NCBI GenBank assembly: GCA_007922225.1
Contig: ML680053.1
Location: forward strand, 4,146,164-4,210,163
DNA length: 64,000 bases
Source of the DNA: Emydura subglobosa
Taxonomy: Eukaryota; Chordata; Testudines; Chelidae
Direction of reading: 5' to 3'
Shown here: positions 22,901-37,900 of the stretch, in pieces
How positions within the stretch are numbered: position 1 is the first letter of the stretch
Layout of the letters: each line of letters opens with the position of its first letter
Program-made: the position numbers and the translations under genes
Notes under the pieces: generated by a model
What the model saw: only the letters and a program-made list of their open reading frames with translations
Databases searched by the model: none
Told to the model about the DNA's origin: nothing

Positions 22901-25900
22901 TTTACGTCAAAAGTAAGTGATACTAATAACTGTGATTAACAAAACAGAAAGGAAGGGGATGGTCTTGTGGTTAAAACACAAGACGCTGAGTCAGGTAATC
23001 TGGGTTCCAGACCCATCTCTGCCTCAAATTTACTGTGTGACTTTGGGCAAGTCACTTGAACATCTTTGTGCCTTAGTGTTTTTATTGGTAAAATGGGATT
23101 AATATTCCCCTTCCTCATGAGGGTATGTTGAGGCTAAATTTGTTGAAAAATACTCTGCGATATTTGGTGTTCTGGATAACAGAAGTGCAAAGTATGAAAA
23201 ATAAAACGTAGGAATTGCCACGCAGTTGTGGATCATTTTTCCATCTAGTTTGGAATTTTGCCTCTGGTGTGGTCAGATCTGATGCTTCAGAGGAAGGTTT
23301 CCCTTCCACCTCTTCCCCAAGGTATGCACCTGGCCCACAGTGCAGTTATTTATCATTTGAGGGAGTGGGAAGGAGAACAAACCCATTTTCGCTTTTCAGA
23401 TGAGCAAGAGAATTTATCTGAATATCATTTTCCTACAAGCGTTCAAATGCCCTAAAATAGGGAGTCATATGGCATGTCAAAATAAAGGGTCAAAACCTTA
23501 CCTGATATAAATTGGCCTTATATTAGCTAAGGATTTGGTCCTTTATGGATATTACCAAAATAATATAAATTTAAAAGAATATAGTAGTTTTCCTGCTGTA
23601 TTCTGAGCAATAGCTGAATTTTTAAACAAGCTACACAACTAACCTCACTCAGAGAGTCTCTTATAATTTGCTTGCACAGTGCTGTGACTTGCTTACTGCT
23701 GCAGTTTAGCAGTGTGTTGGGAAGTGCAGGCTTAGCTACCAACTAGATCATTTTACTATTCCTATTATAGGGGTGGATAAAAATTGATGACTTTAAAAAA
23801 TCAGATTTTTAATTTCTTAGATTTTTCTTTACATTTTTCTTTAAAAATAAACCTGTCTAAAAATTAAATTTGAAATTGATAGCCTTTGCTAAGGCCTAAA
23901 TGTGCTATAATCTACAGAAATAATTAAAATAAAAATAAGCTGCATCAATGAGCCTCCTCAAATTTTAATGTTAAAGTGCTTCTTTTTAATTACATACAGA
24001 ATCAGAGAAAATAACTATTGATAAAGCTTGAGTTGACTCAAAGTTACAATGTCATGTACTGAATTAAGTAATTATTTTCTATTTTTATAATGGAGTGAAT
24101 GCTTTGTTATACATTTTCCAGAAAAAGCTTTTGCCCTAACTAAACTGAAACCAAAAGTAATTAGCGGGTGCAGAGAGAATGTTTTCTTCATTTTGACTAG
24201 TTCAGTCAAAGTTGAGAAACTGATTGGGAGTTGAAAAAATAGGAAAGCTTGTTTATGAATAAAAGCCACATGGGAGATGATGAGGTTTACAAATTCTAAA
24301 TACTTGAGGGAAATGAGGTCAGTTTTTCAAAGGTATTTAGGCACCTGAAGATGCAGGTAAGTGTTTGCTGGGATATTCAAAAACATCTAAACAGTGTCGT
24401 GGAAAAGAATCACACTGCTACATTTTAGAGTTGGATCGGGTGCAGCTTTAACTGACACACACAATCACATAACCATAGCTATGGGGAATACTATAGCCAG
24501 AGGGAAAACCCAGGTGGCTATAGGGAAGTCAAGCAGCATGTCTGGATGCTGAGCAAATGTACTTCACCTGGCTACCAGATACAAAAGACTTATATAGGGG
24601 TTGCTTAGGTTCATTTACACATAGATCGTATAGTGGAATTTGATTAACAGTTTATACTTAACAGGAAAGACAATCACAGTGCACAGTGGGGCACACCAGA
24701 TGCCCTCACAGGAACGCCCAATGAGTCACTTGATTATACAATCAGGTTTTCAGGGACCCTGGTTAACTCCCGAAGATGGGTGGTGACACAATACTTGTTC
24801 AAATGCTAATTTGTATGGAGTGAGTTTCTATGGGGCCGGTAAGACAAAGGGGGGCAGGTACTGGTACTTATCAAAACAGGTGAAGTCTGTTCAGACTTCA
24901 ATTAAGGCTCATAACAGAGACTTGCCTCTCGGGTGTGATTCAGAGACCTCTTGTGTGACTTTAACATCTTTATCCTAATTTCAGTTGAGGCATTCTGTTA
25001 ATGGTTTAGCCTGGGCCTTTTATTTCAGTTTCAGGCTACAACTTCAGGCCAGGCCTTCCATGACCAGTTTCAGGCCAACCATTCTATTAATAAATGTAAT
25101 GCTTATTTCTTTGATTCCACAACAGCTTAGGCAACTAACTTCTATTGAAATCACCCCAGAAAGGCATCTACACATCTTTGCAAAATTTGGCCCATGGTGA
25201 CCAGAAACAATTTGTCCATTCACTAACTACAGATAATACTTTCTTTGCTTAATAAATCAATTTTAAATGCAAAACATGTTTTGGTAAACTGTTTTCTTAT
25301 GTATCCAGCATATTTAAGGTAATTTTAACTAAAAACAAATTTTAAAAATCCTGTTTTTGTACGGTTTTAATTGATTCCAAATTCCATTCAAGTGCAGTTT
25401 GACATAAAACCCAGGTAAAAAACTTACGCTCTAGTAAATAAGAAATGCATCAATTCACCATTTTCTAACGTTTAAAATGAAAGAATTTCAAGAAATGTCT
25501 GTTAAGCTATATGGTTGCTTAAATAAATATATAGATACAGGGTATCCTCCTGATTAGCAAAGAGAAGTACCAAATTTAGTCTAGAGGTTTTATTTGGTGG
25601 CAAATCAACATATTTTAATGGTTACATCAACCAGTGAGAATAAACCTTTCTTTAGGAAAATAATTAAGTACAAATGTAAATGGAGATTAAAATTGATCGT
25701 TTAAATCAAGATTTCCTGCTTGCAATTGTAAATCATTTGGATTTAAATCAATCTGCCCTACCTACTCTATGAAGTTACATTGTTTCAAATATAAGATCTA
25801 GAAAAATTGAAGATCTTAGTTTTTTTGTTGTTGGTTTGGTTTTTTTTAAGATTTAGAGTTCAATTGTTTTATCTAGTAATGAGTGTAAGACTGGTCTGGT

Positions 25901-28899
25901 TTCAAAAAAGTGATACAAGGATGAAAAAATTTCATCAATCCCTTAAATCATCCAATCCCTCAATTCTTTTGCATTTAAATTTTATACGCTTACTCTTTAC
26001 TTGATTATATAATTATTTATTAAATTATTACATCTTCCAAGAGTAATTGTTGTGACACACAGCATTCAAGTAATACTAATTTACATAAAGGAAATGTTAT
26101 CTTTGAGTCAAAACCAAAAGGCTAGAACTCAGAGCTGAGTTAGAATCCTGGCATTGGCACTATCTTATTGTGTGACGTTGGGCAAGTCACTGTCTGATTG
26201 GGTTTTATATGCCTCCCCTTTCTTGCTTTAAAATGTGGGTTATACTCAGCTTTGAGGGTTGATACCCAACTAAAATGCTCATTGATTTTTATATGAAAAG
26301 CTCTGTAGAAGTGCAAATAATAATAAAATCAAAGACTGCAAGAATATAGTTTTTACAGAGCCCATAAACAAACAAACAAAAATTTCAAGTAAGTACCGTT
26401 ATTGTCAACGTATTAGTTACTTCATAGTAAATTTCCCTGGTAGAAATAGAAAATATACAAAGAAACTGTGACCAATCCTCTACATTTTATGGTTCCCACC
26501 AAAGTAATAGTATGTACGTTAGCTCCCAAACTATGTACAAACTTCAGTTTTGGTGGATGTTTCCTCAAATGACGAGTATTAATTATCTCTGTACTTTTTA
26601 ATTATAGGTTAGCAATCTCATGGATATGAGTTTATTTAGTATACTCACAAAATACACTGTAATGCCTTATTCACTGTACATTTCAAAGCCCTTTACAGAG
26701 CCATGTAATCTGTGTCTCCATTTTATAGATGGGAAAACAGACACAGAGATTGACTTGCTCAAGGACACAGTGAATTTTTGGTAGAATTAGAATTAAAATT
26801 CAGATCTTCTGACTCCTAGGCCCATACCCAAGCCACTAGAACACAGTGCCAATGAATCCATAATAAATATACCACTAATAAATTGCACAAATTCAGGTAT
26901 ATTAAAAATAAAAGTTTGTTAATAATAAAAGTTCCTCCAAAATTTCAAAAAGAGAAAATATTTTAGTTCACTAGCAGCCTTTGCTTCCACTCCAAGCTCA
27001 TTTCAACAGCAATTTTCTCTGTCTTTGCCTGTATATGACTGCCTTCTGCGTGGCCCTGAAACTTACCTGTAGATGGTCTGGATACATAGTTGGAGCTAGT
27101 CCCATCTTTTAGCTACTCATAGAATTGTTCCTCTTTAAAAATAATGCTGCATAGTCCATGTAAATTCCTATTTCTTCAGCTTTGGAACACCCAAATATTG
27201 TGTTCCTTATTAGAGATTTACAGATAATCAAGTTTATTCTGGCTTGCCTGAAAGCTTGCAGTTTACCACATGAGATTGTTGCCGAAAGCAGATTTAATTC
27301 TTTTGCAAGATGAGGGCCTGAGAAATGAGCATCTCATACAAAGCTGATCTGCATGCACTTAGCATGTTTTTCAACTCATCACCTTTGTTGACTGATTTGG
27401 TTGCCCATCGTGGCTGTATGAGGTATTGTCAAAGATAGTTACCATGCACATCCATACATATAATGTCTGACATTCTGTGTGACTCTTTTGGCCAGTTGCA
27501 GTAAGAGAATCTTGGACAAGGTATGGTGTTTTATGAAAGTAGTGCCAACCTGCTTATCAAGACCAACAAAGCATGTTCTAGAAAGCTCGTGTCAGTGGCT
27601 CTGCAGAGTCTGTTACAGCAGATATGTTTTCTACAACTGGGTGGGTGGATGTGGGGGTGAAGGAACTTTTTTGAGGCAAAAAGTTTCTTTTGCAGGATTG
27701 CACATTGGTAGAAGTTTTGCTTTTTGACATGCAGCGAATAAAAGGTGCCAAAAGAGTCACTGCTAAAGGCACAAGTTGGCAAAGTTGGATGAGATCTTGG
27801 CAACAGGAATGTGTCATATGATAAGTAGATCTTCAGAAGATATTTGAAGGAGGAAGGGAGACTGTTCAAAGTGTACTGGGTGCATGAAAGAAGGCACAAT
27901 GTTCATGAGGGGCATGGTGTGAGTGAAGCAAGGGGAAAATGTAGTTACATGTGTCTAATTGCCATAGATGAAAACAGCCAAAAAAAGCTAAGTGGAATTC
28001 TGAAGTGGAATTCTGAACTGGAATACATGTGAAAAATGTCTTCCTAACTCACGTGCAGTCTCCTTAGCATCACTTCTGCCATTTTTACACAGAAGAGCAA
28101 AACCCTCACACTGGCTGTTACATTCTTTTAATCTCTTAACCAGAATTCAGTACAGAATTCAGTACTCTTGGATTTTTTTAAAAGAAAAATTCAGTATTAT
28201 GAGAACAATGTGATCTATGACAGGGAATTGGAACACCTGGATTCTGTTCTCAGATCTGTTGTGGACTTGCTGTGACCTTTGGAAGGTTTTATCCCCTCTC
28301 TGCTTTGTGTTTTCCCATTTGAAAATGGATGTAGGACTTAACAAGCTTAAAGTTATTAGGAAGCAGTGAGAGATGGTCAGACAAAAAGCACTATATAATT
28401 GAAAAGTTCTGTTCTTCCAGGTGTCAGCTGCTCAGATGATGATGAAAAGCCCCGTAAAAGACGAAGAACTAACTCTTCTAGTTCCTCCCCTGTTCTTCTG
28501 AAAGAAGTCCCAAAGGCTATCACTCCTGTCACTAAAACTATTACAGTGCCTGTAAGTGGCAGCCCCAAGATGAGTAATATCATGCAGAGCATTGCCAACT
28601 CCTTACCGCCACACATGTCTCCTGTGAAAATAACGTTCACTAAACCCTCAACACAGACGACAAACACAACAACACAGAAGGTACGTGGGGGAAGCTGTCA
28701 AGCATTACATAACTCTATTTCTATCACTGAATAAGAGGTAATATTTAAGTTTTCCTCTCTGTGAAGTGTCAAGCTATGTTTTAAGGACTGTGCTTTGGAT
28801 AAGGTAATCCCTGTTTTAAAAACCAAAATCTTGTGTGAATTTAGTGCACTTTTGTGTGAAAGGAGCTGGATTGACAGCCCTGGAGACTGAAGCCCTCTT

Positions 28900-28933
<34 letters not shown>

Positions 28934-31900
28934 GCGTTCAAGCTTCCCCCATACTGCCCCACCAATGTGCATCAACCCTGACCTGAAGGGACCACTTCTA
29001 GGGATGAGAGGGAATTTAGTCTCCATGCTCATTCAATTATTGGCCTCTCTGGTGAGACTGCCAACAAGGTTGCCAGTTAGTACCTTTTGTGGTGTTGGGT
29101 TTTGTGATATGGACACTAGTCCACTGAGGACTGGATCACGTAGGCCAATGAACAGCCATCAGATGGTAACAACTTTTGGTCCAAGGTAATCTTTCTTATT
29201 TCTCTTTTCCTTAATTAAAATTATTCTATTTTTCGGTAGTTAGGAGCCCAGGAAACCGGCCTTGGTCTTTCCATGGCCCACCCTAGAGCTGAAAAGAGAT
29301 TGTGTGGATGTCCTTTGCCTCTTCGTTCTAGCATGCTGTTTCTCACTCCCTTTATGTAGTGTTGTGGGAGTCCAGATCAACTGAGGTATTCAAAATAACA
29401 GTGCCCAAGTTTGACCATGATGGGTCTGGAGGGAAGTAGTCCTCAGCTGTAGAATGTTTTTTAATTGGATCCTGTATCTGTTGATTTCCAGTTCATGCTG
29501 CAAGACCTACTTGTTCTCCCAGGCTTTTGGGGAGGGTTTTAAATTTTGGCACTGGTCTTAATGTCATTTTGATTTTGTGGGTTCAGAGTATTGGATGTGT
29601 GTATTTTAATAAACTAAAATACATAAATCTTGTTTAAATTTAGATACAATAATGACCATGGAAATGACACAAACCAAATTCATTCTGGGCATATCTATTG
29701 ATTTCAGTCGACTCACATGAGAGATTAATTTGACCTTGACACAGAGAGGGTTGATTTAGATTGGCCATTAGAAAGCTTTTTTCAAACAGTGATAGGTTCT
29801 TGACTTGAGCCCAAGCTCCCCACCATAATCTTTGTGTCAGACTCATAGATTTACTTTCTAATTTTATGTGGATTAGCAAAATTCCCATGTCCTGATTTTG
29901 GGAGCTTAATTCAGTGGAGTGACTTCTTATATTTTAGTATGAAAAAAGTGGCTTTATTCTTGGCCTTTCATGATGTCTGTTCAGTTGGGTAAAGTTGCAG
30001 TTGCTTTCATTTAGTTCCCTGAGGTCCAGCAGTATCACTGCTCAAACAGATGTCAGCTGGAAAAGCATTCTGTTAATGGTATGCAGATGAGCATGAGCCC
30101 ATCAAATATAAGGACTTGCTTTCAGTGCAGCAAATATTATTAGGACTGGAGTCTGGTTTAACCTATGACAGAACACTTGTCTGGATGAACACAAGTTTTG
30201 TGTTGGAGTAATTTATTGTCTTTACTAAATATAACTAGCTTGAAGAAAGGTGGGAGGCTTGGTGTACATATCAGCTAGTTTCTTTTTCAGAGCAGGTGCA
30301 CTTTGAACTCTGGGAATAAATGAAGTTTTAGCCTGTGCTTTAGTATCTTCTATATTCAAAATAAAATTGAAAAGCATAGATTATAAAGGAGGACATAGTA
30401 CTTAAATATGAAGTAGAGCTGCAAAGGCAAGGTACAGACCCAAGGTAGGACATTAAACCATTTCAATCTGATGATGCACTTGCTTGCCTTTAACCAAAAG
30501 ACACGTTCTGAATGGAACAATAGATGTCATCTCTTTGAAAATGGAAGCACTGTTAATTTTATCTTCTTTCAGTCAGGCCTTTACAGAAATGTGCAAACAG
30601 AAAGGTATTTGTTACTTGTTCTCAAAAACCTTCAAACAGAGAAATTTTCTCATTTTGCTCTACAAGTGATATCTTACTCAGGTTAATTTGCAATGACAAG
30701 ATCTAAAGTTGTTCTAATAGGAAATGTAGTAGTGTCTGCATATTTCATACATTTGTTGTCATGATACCCTTTTACGTTGTTTGTATACCATACTTTCCAA
30801 CCAAATCTATAATGAATCTTTAGTAATTTTAAAGGATTATTGAGGTTTGGGATTAGGTTTGAATTTGATATGCAGCTCTTTAAACAAGAAGTGATGTTGA
30901 ATGTGGTTCTTGAATTCTGCATACCGGTTTTCAGGATTGTGGTTATATTTCAGTAAGGTTGGAGGAAAATTCATAGATCCCACTGAAAAATGTCAATGCT
31001 TTTCCATTTTCTATTTCATAAAGCTTTATACAAAGGTGGACAATCTAGTAACTGCTACTAGTCAAGTCCAGTGGCAACTGGTACCCTCACATCTATTTTT
31101 CAGTACCACTTCTCATTGTGATTCAAGGACCGAATTTTTGGCATTTCTCAAAATAAAACTGTCAAGGCTCTCTTCAATATATATTCAGTAATTAAGTCTT
31201 TAACGAAATACATAGATGTTCCTCTTAGAAAACTAAATAACTTACTATTAGTCAGCTAATCAAGTAACCTTTTACCAGTGGAAGGAAGCTATCAGTTTCA
31301 GTATTCCTCACCAGATTCATTTTATCATTTTTACATATGTGAGAAAATAGTATCTCAAACGTATAATAGTTTGGACTCTCACTCCTTAAGAGTTCTTTAG
31401 AGAAATAGTCTGCTTTCTAGGTGTACCACTGTATAAGAGATCAGTATTCCTGAGGTTTTATGTGGCTTATACAATATGTATGTATACTCAATTTATTATG
31501 GATCTTGATATCTTTTCTATGTTTCTATGTTAACTTGTGTACATATGTAATATACATGTAGTGTAATATACATGTGGTGTATTGTGCATGCATGTATACA
31601 GTAAGATCAAAACAAAATGTTTATATATAAATTATATCTGGATCCAGATCATAAAACAATTAGTTTCTCAAATCAGACAGTTGCATACGAGTAAAATCTT
31701 CTTCTTGAAAGGTCAGAATGAATTCTAGGCATTTCAGCGATCAGTCAGGTTGCAGTGCATTAGGTTTAGCATTTTTTATCTGCAGACAAGTGGTGCCCAG
31801 AGAGGAAGGAATTTCCTATCTATCTTTGAAACATCCATAGAGGTGCAGACGTATTGCACTGATAGGAAATGTAATAATCATTTGAAAAATAGTTTTTGAT

Positions 31901-34900
31901 CCATATAGCTAAATGATTAACTGTTGACAAATAGTTAAATAGGTTACTAAAGGTAGAATGTATCCCTTTCATTGCCAGGTCTTGGGATATGTGCTTTCAG
32001 AGAGTGATGGTTAAAGCCCTCCTGAAATTCCAGATACGTAGCAGTTGAGAGTGATGTTGACAGTCAGGCTTCAGACTTTTTGCCCCAGCGAGATGAACTG
32101 AGGCAGTTTACACCTGTCTTGTTTCAATTTGAGGGCAACATCAGCTAACACTACAGTTACATACAGACTGTTTTTTTTGTAACCAGTGAACAAAAGCTTA
32201 TCTGTTTTAAATGAAAATATAGTCCCATCAGAAACAGATGGATTAGCTGCTCCACCCCCCAATTAAGGGAAATCTTATTTGCTATTTGCAAGTGTATTAA
32301 GGTCTGCAAATGAGCTCTACACTAAGATCACTAAAACTAGATATTACTGCGTGTGTGTGGTATATTACAAAAATGCTGTAAAACTTTTAAACAAATGTAA
32401 CTAATGAATGAATTTTTGTTGTTTCAGGTGATCATAGTAACCACCTCTCCAAGTTCAACATTTGTACCCAACATTCTCTCCAAGTCTCACAACTACGCAG
32501 CAGTCACTAAACTTGTCCCAACTTCTGTGATTGCCTCAACTACTCAGAAGCAACCAGTGGTTATAACAGCTTCTCAGTCCTCTTTGGTCAGTAGCAGCAG
32601 TAGCGGTGGCAACTGTTCCACTCCCTCTTCCACTCCAAATACCATTGCTGTGACTGCTGTGGTGTCATCGACACCATCAGTGGTTATGTCAACGGTAGCA
32701 CAAGGTATGACAGTTATGTATATTTATCAAAACTTTGACTGTTACAGTAGCTCTTGTTTTGATAGTGTAGCTGTGACATACCAGGATACTATTCAGAGTA
32801 ATGAGGAGCTGTGTCTCTTGTGTCCTCTAACCTGGCCTGCTTTTACATTGCTTTGCTTGTGAGCACTCCATCCTGGACTGCTCACAAACAGCCTCCAGCA
32901 GGTAAGCCACTCCCAGCTATGTTTGTGTGTGCTGCAGCTTGCCAGCCACACTGTGGTGTTTACCAGCCTTGGTTATACTGCAGGGTGACCCCACCACACT
33001 CCCAGTCTTAGTTGTTTCCCGAGAAATGTATGTCCTGTACTGCCCAGCCCTCTCCTGGACAAATACAAGTTTATATGAAGTCCATTATTTCTTAAATAGA
33101 AATAATATGCACACAACTTGCCACCCCAAATAAAGTTTCCCAGATACTTCAGTTTAAACACACTGGATTAGATAAAACAATAAAACAAGTTTATTAACTA
33201 CAACGAGATTTTAATTTGAATATAAGTAATGAAGCATAAAAGTTCACAGTGGTTACAGAAAAATAAAGATAAAACACAACTAGTGCCTAACTTAACAAAC
33301 TGTTACATTCAAAGCAGTTTTCTCCCTACATGCTTGAAGCAGTGTAACTGATCAAATTTCTTAGGTCAGGACCCGTTCTTCCACGATCCAAGAATGCTGT
33401 TACCCTAAACTTTGGACCCAAGTGATCCCATAGTGGCTTAGGTATACTAATGAACCAATCCCAAACCTTAATTCTAAAAGCAGGTAATGGGTGGTCCACC
33501 CTATGAGATTTACAAGGGTTTACCAGGGGTTTCCAATTAAATCATTGGAAACTCCATAGACCTGCCTGCCTTGGTTTACCCTAGGGAGGACATGGATACA
33601 ACCTTCTGCTATAAAGGTTGACACTCAGACAGTAATTTCTTTGAAAAGAAAATGTTTCTTTATTAAATGAAAATTTTAATACAATTGTATTTTAAATAAA
33701 AAATTAACACAATGTAACAAATGAAATGAGCCACTTAAGACTATACAAGACACCATAAACGTATGTAATCCAATACGGTGCACCATCAAATATAACAAAT
33801 TCTAAAATTGCAATGAAATACTCGTAACACAATATAACCTTTCCTTAGCATATATTATAATGTTATGAATATTTAATTGCGACACGGTATGGTAGACATA
33901 TTTATGACACATGATATAACTTAGAGGGAGAAAGAAATCCTGCGTACATATTTATAAAGTTTTGATACAATGTTGTATTAGAATACCAAACTTGTTACAC
34001 TATAACATAAAATTCCTGTATACAATGTATACAGTGACATTACAATAACATACGTAATATTGCTACAAACTAACATTCTGAGAGTGGTGATCGGGCAATC
34101 ACAGAATGGGTGGGGTAGGAGGTCATTCAAATGCAAGCAGCCAGCTTTAGTTACAGTCATACCCATATAACCCTTATTTTTAGAAGAGTCATACTTCTCC
34201 TCCTTGGTTAAATCACTCTGTTTTGTCTTGGGTCCTTCTCTGTGAAGCTGCTGCTGCTGCATTCTGCAGTCACTGCTGCTGATCCTCCGATCTCCCACAC
34301 TGAAGCCTGTCAGCTCTCTGCCTTATATACGATTTTCTGCCCTTTTCTGATTGGTTGCTTTCTTAATGTCAATCAACAGCATCTTCCCCTCCCATATCAT
34401 TTTGGATCAATCAGTTGTCCTATGTGCTAATTAGTTCCACTAGCTTACTCAAATTTAGACTTCCATGAGATCCTCCTTCCTACCTAACACACCCCTCCCT
34501 GCAGGTATGAGGAGTGACCTTTATTTCACCTCAGTCTACCTTTCTGCTGTTGGTCAGTTTCTTAACACCATATTTTATTTCTTTCTCTTAGCATGACATC
34601 ATCGTGGCCATCATTTTAGATTCAGACTTGCTCTAATCTATCATTATTTACTACTTATCAAAAGCCTTAAACTTAAAACTAACTATATTTCTATTCATGC
34701 CTAATCATTATGATAATCATGCTGTCACCATCTTTGTTATATAAATTAGAACAGATAAAATCCACCATGTTTTCTCCCCCTCTCTGCTTGCTTTTCAGCT
34801 GTTGGCTAAATGCTGTCTCCTGTGCTGCTCTCCTGACATGGATTAGAGCAGTTAAAAAATCTCTTGTATCATTTCCTTTGTTGCTTTGGATGCCATAAAT

Positions 34901-37900
34901 GTGATGGATATGGATAGAGAAAGGGGTGCTTTGGAGTGTTTGTCCCTTCTTTTTATAGTTTTGCCATCGTCTTGGAAAAACATTTCCAGCTGGGTTCCAG
35001 GGAACAAAAAGGTCTATAGCAAAGGATGTTCTTGCTGCTTTTTCCTCACCTCTTTCAGCTTCCTTTGTTTCTCTTCCTGCTTGATGATTCTGTTTAATTC
35101 CTAAATGTTAATTGAGCAGAGCATATATTCCTTTGACAGACCTGTTTGTTAACCTAATTTTGGAACATATGTTAATGCCACCATACAGTAGAATCTTATA
35201 ATTTCACATTATGTTGCCACACTTATTTTATCAGGATGATATTGATCAGCAAATCAAATGATACCTTAGAAGGCATACTTTGTACAAAGATTATTACAAT
35301 AGTGTGTAGGGTGTGAATACAGAGGTACATCTGTCACAGTGGCATAGAGAGAGATGTTTTATATTTACATATACTTTGTAAAGTGCACGGAACATGGAAA
35401 ATCATATATATGCATTTAATTCTCAGTGCAGCCAATCCACTGTATTCCATAACCAAATCCTTAATCCATCTTTCTTCTCATCCCCCTCAACAATTAATAT
35501 ACACAAATCCATTTTCAAAGAGAATCTTGCCAGAAAATGTTCTATATCTTTCCACTCTGAATGTGACTTAACTGCAGTATTAAAAACTTGTAACCTCAAA
35601 CTGACTTGTATTAGCTTTTAAAACACTTTCCTTACCCATCCCAGGTATGAAACATAACTAAGTTTCCTGGGATAATCTTTTGAGGAAATTTTTTTTTGTT
35701 TAGACAGGTTCACAAAATGAAACTCAGAAATAGATAAATGATAATACTTGGCATATTTAATCTTCAAATCACTTTGAGTGTTAACCAATTAAGTCTTACA
35801 ACGTTTCTGTGAAGCAGGAAAATATTTGAAATGTTTATCCCCATTATACATGTAGGGACACTGAGGTTCCAGTGGAGAATGTGAGCTACCAAGGTCAAAG
35901 GGAATTTGTCAGAGCTGGGATTAGAACGAAGGAGTTGGTGTCTTTTAGTCCCAGCTAAATATACTAGATCACACTAGCTGTCATAAAGTACTTCTTCAAG
36001 GCTCAGATTCTTCATCCCTTCCCTATTCTCTCCTAAGAGTGTTCACAGCCCCTTTTAGAATCCAAAGAATTGCCCTGCTCTTTCCTTGTATTTCCTACCC
36101 TGTCTTACTGTATTGCCACAAACTTTTCTTTTGGTATAGGATGATTTGATATAGCTTCATCTGTAGTTTGTCTATATTTTCAATTTTGGTCAGTGGGCTT
36201 TAGAAGATACTGATGTGAGGCATTTTTTCTCCTTACAACATTTCTGAGGAAAGCCTTGCATTATTATTTTAACTACTTAAAACAGGAAGATAATTTACAC
36301 ATTCCACTTCCTGCATGGCACAGTAAAAACTGTCTGATGACTTTACAAAAGGCTGGCAAAAATGCATTGCCTAGTGAAGGTGGTCTTTAGAATTACAGGT
36401 TGAGCCAAAATCTACTGGAAACTTATGGAAGGAAGGAACAGAAATATTTTGAAGTGGTTGCTTAAAATGGGAAGGTAGGGTTTTCTAATTGCAGGCTTTG
36501 TTTTAATCCTTACTATTACTGCACGGGATTTTTACACCTTGATAAATAGACTTGGATTTGCCTACCTCGTTCAAGACTGTTCCTGATTTCAAAGTTATGT
36601 ATTGCACATATACTGTGAAATAGAGGATATTAGCTAGTTAGCCTTCCTAGGAATTACCCCACTCATTGTCAAACATTATTAGTGTTAATGCTCTTGATGT
36701 CCGCATATTTTCTTTCATCCTCTTGCAGTTTTTATTGCACTGTAAATTTTTTAATTTCTTGCAGTTTAAAAAAAGGTGAAACTTGAAAGGGCCAGTTATG
36801 TTAATTGTACTAAAAAAGCACAGAGTAGACTGCAAACTGTTTGGAGCATGATCTCTACGTTAGCTATCTTCCGCTGTTTTGTTGACACATTGAAAACCTA
36901 TGTAAAGTTTTCTTTGTCTCTAAATTAGGACACTTTGGAATTGAGAGATGGCATTGTATCTTGTCAGATCCTATGCACATTTACATGTGCTTTTCACAGT
37001 AATAAAGGCAATGTAAAAGTGACTGTGTGTTGCATTTAAAGAATAGAAATTTGTTCACGTGTGTTTCATTGTTAAATACACATTTGTTTGCTCTTTCACA
37101 GGTGTGTCCACATCGGCGATTAAAGTTGCATCCACCAGACTACCTTCCCCAAAAAGCTTGGTGGGGACCCCAACACAGATTCTAACCCAGTTTCCCAAAC
37201 AACATCAGCAGACCCCAAAACAGCAGCTGCATCAGATACAACAGGCCCAGCAGCAAGTGTCACAGTCTTCTTCTGTAGCACATCAGCAGCAACCACAACA
37301 GTGTCAGTTGCCACCTGGCATCAAGCCCACCATTCAGATCAAACAAGAATCAGGTAGCTGAAATTAATCTTGGGTGATATTAGTAATGAATGAAGTCTGA
37401 CTACCATAAAAGAACTAAGGGCTAAATTCTGCCCTGAAATGTGCATAGGTAGCTCTCACTGACTTCAGTAGGAGCCACCTGAGTGCACTATTTGGCTCTG
37501 AAACTAGAAAAGGAGGTTAACAGAGGATGTGTAGGTAATAATTTCACTTTACCTTTATGGAAAAGTGCTGTTGTGTTTTTCTGTTCTCTTGGTAGAAAAG
37601 AGAATGAGCCTCTTATTAAGTTGGACGTTTTCTTCCTACCTTTAGAGATTGCAAAAGTATGTACATGCCCTTGTAAGCTATAGTTTGGCTGCTAGCCTGG
37701 AAGATGCTAGTTTGCTAAATTGTTTTAATCTTCAGAAATCAAACAGCAGTTGAGCTGTATCACTTAAACTAAAGGTAACTCATCCACCCATCTCTTACTG
37801 CTACTATTGGGTTCAAAAACCAAAAAGTTATATTGACTTTTGTCATAGCAAATGCAGTAGTTAGAACTGACAACTGAAAGTTGAACTGGATTCTGTTTCT

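Larger units (their letters stand above)
22913..28420 (+). other. EMSY: EMSY intron 6
   Basis: 5.5 kb. Besides the SINEs and nested DNA element/LTR listed, 26,860-28,230 shows nothing recognised except two small direct duplications (AGTGGAATTCTGA twice near 27,990; CAGAATTCAGTA twice near 28,142). A weak SINE core lies at about 28,250-28,340. Confidence 0.65.
32705..37101 (+). other. EMSY: EMSY intron 8
   Basis: 4.4 kb with two LTR-like blocks and a SINE listed separately. 34,500-35,770 and 35,990-37,100 show nothing recognised. Confidence 0.65.

Noticed and set aside
33978..34298. 106-codon minus-strand frame in the intron 8 LTR block
   Set aside because: No recognisable gag, pol or env feature; it lies in AT-rich LTR-like DNA.
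37120..37314. Minus-strand Val/Ala-rich frame opposite exon 9
   Set aside because: Antisense shadow of the Gln-rich EMSY exon.
37195..37320. Possible CAG trinucleotide expansion in exon 9
   Set aside because: Gln codons are mixed CAG/CAA and interrupted by other residues; no pure run longer than three.
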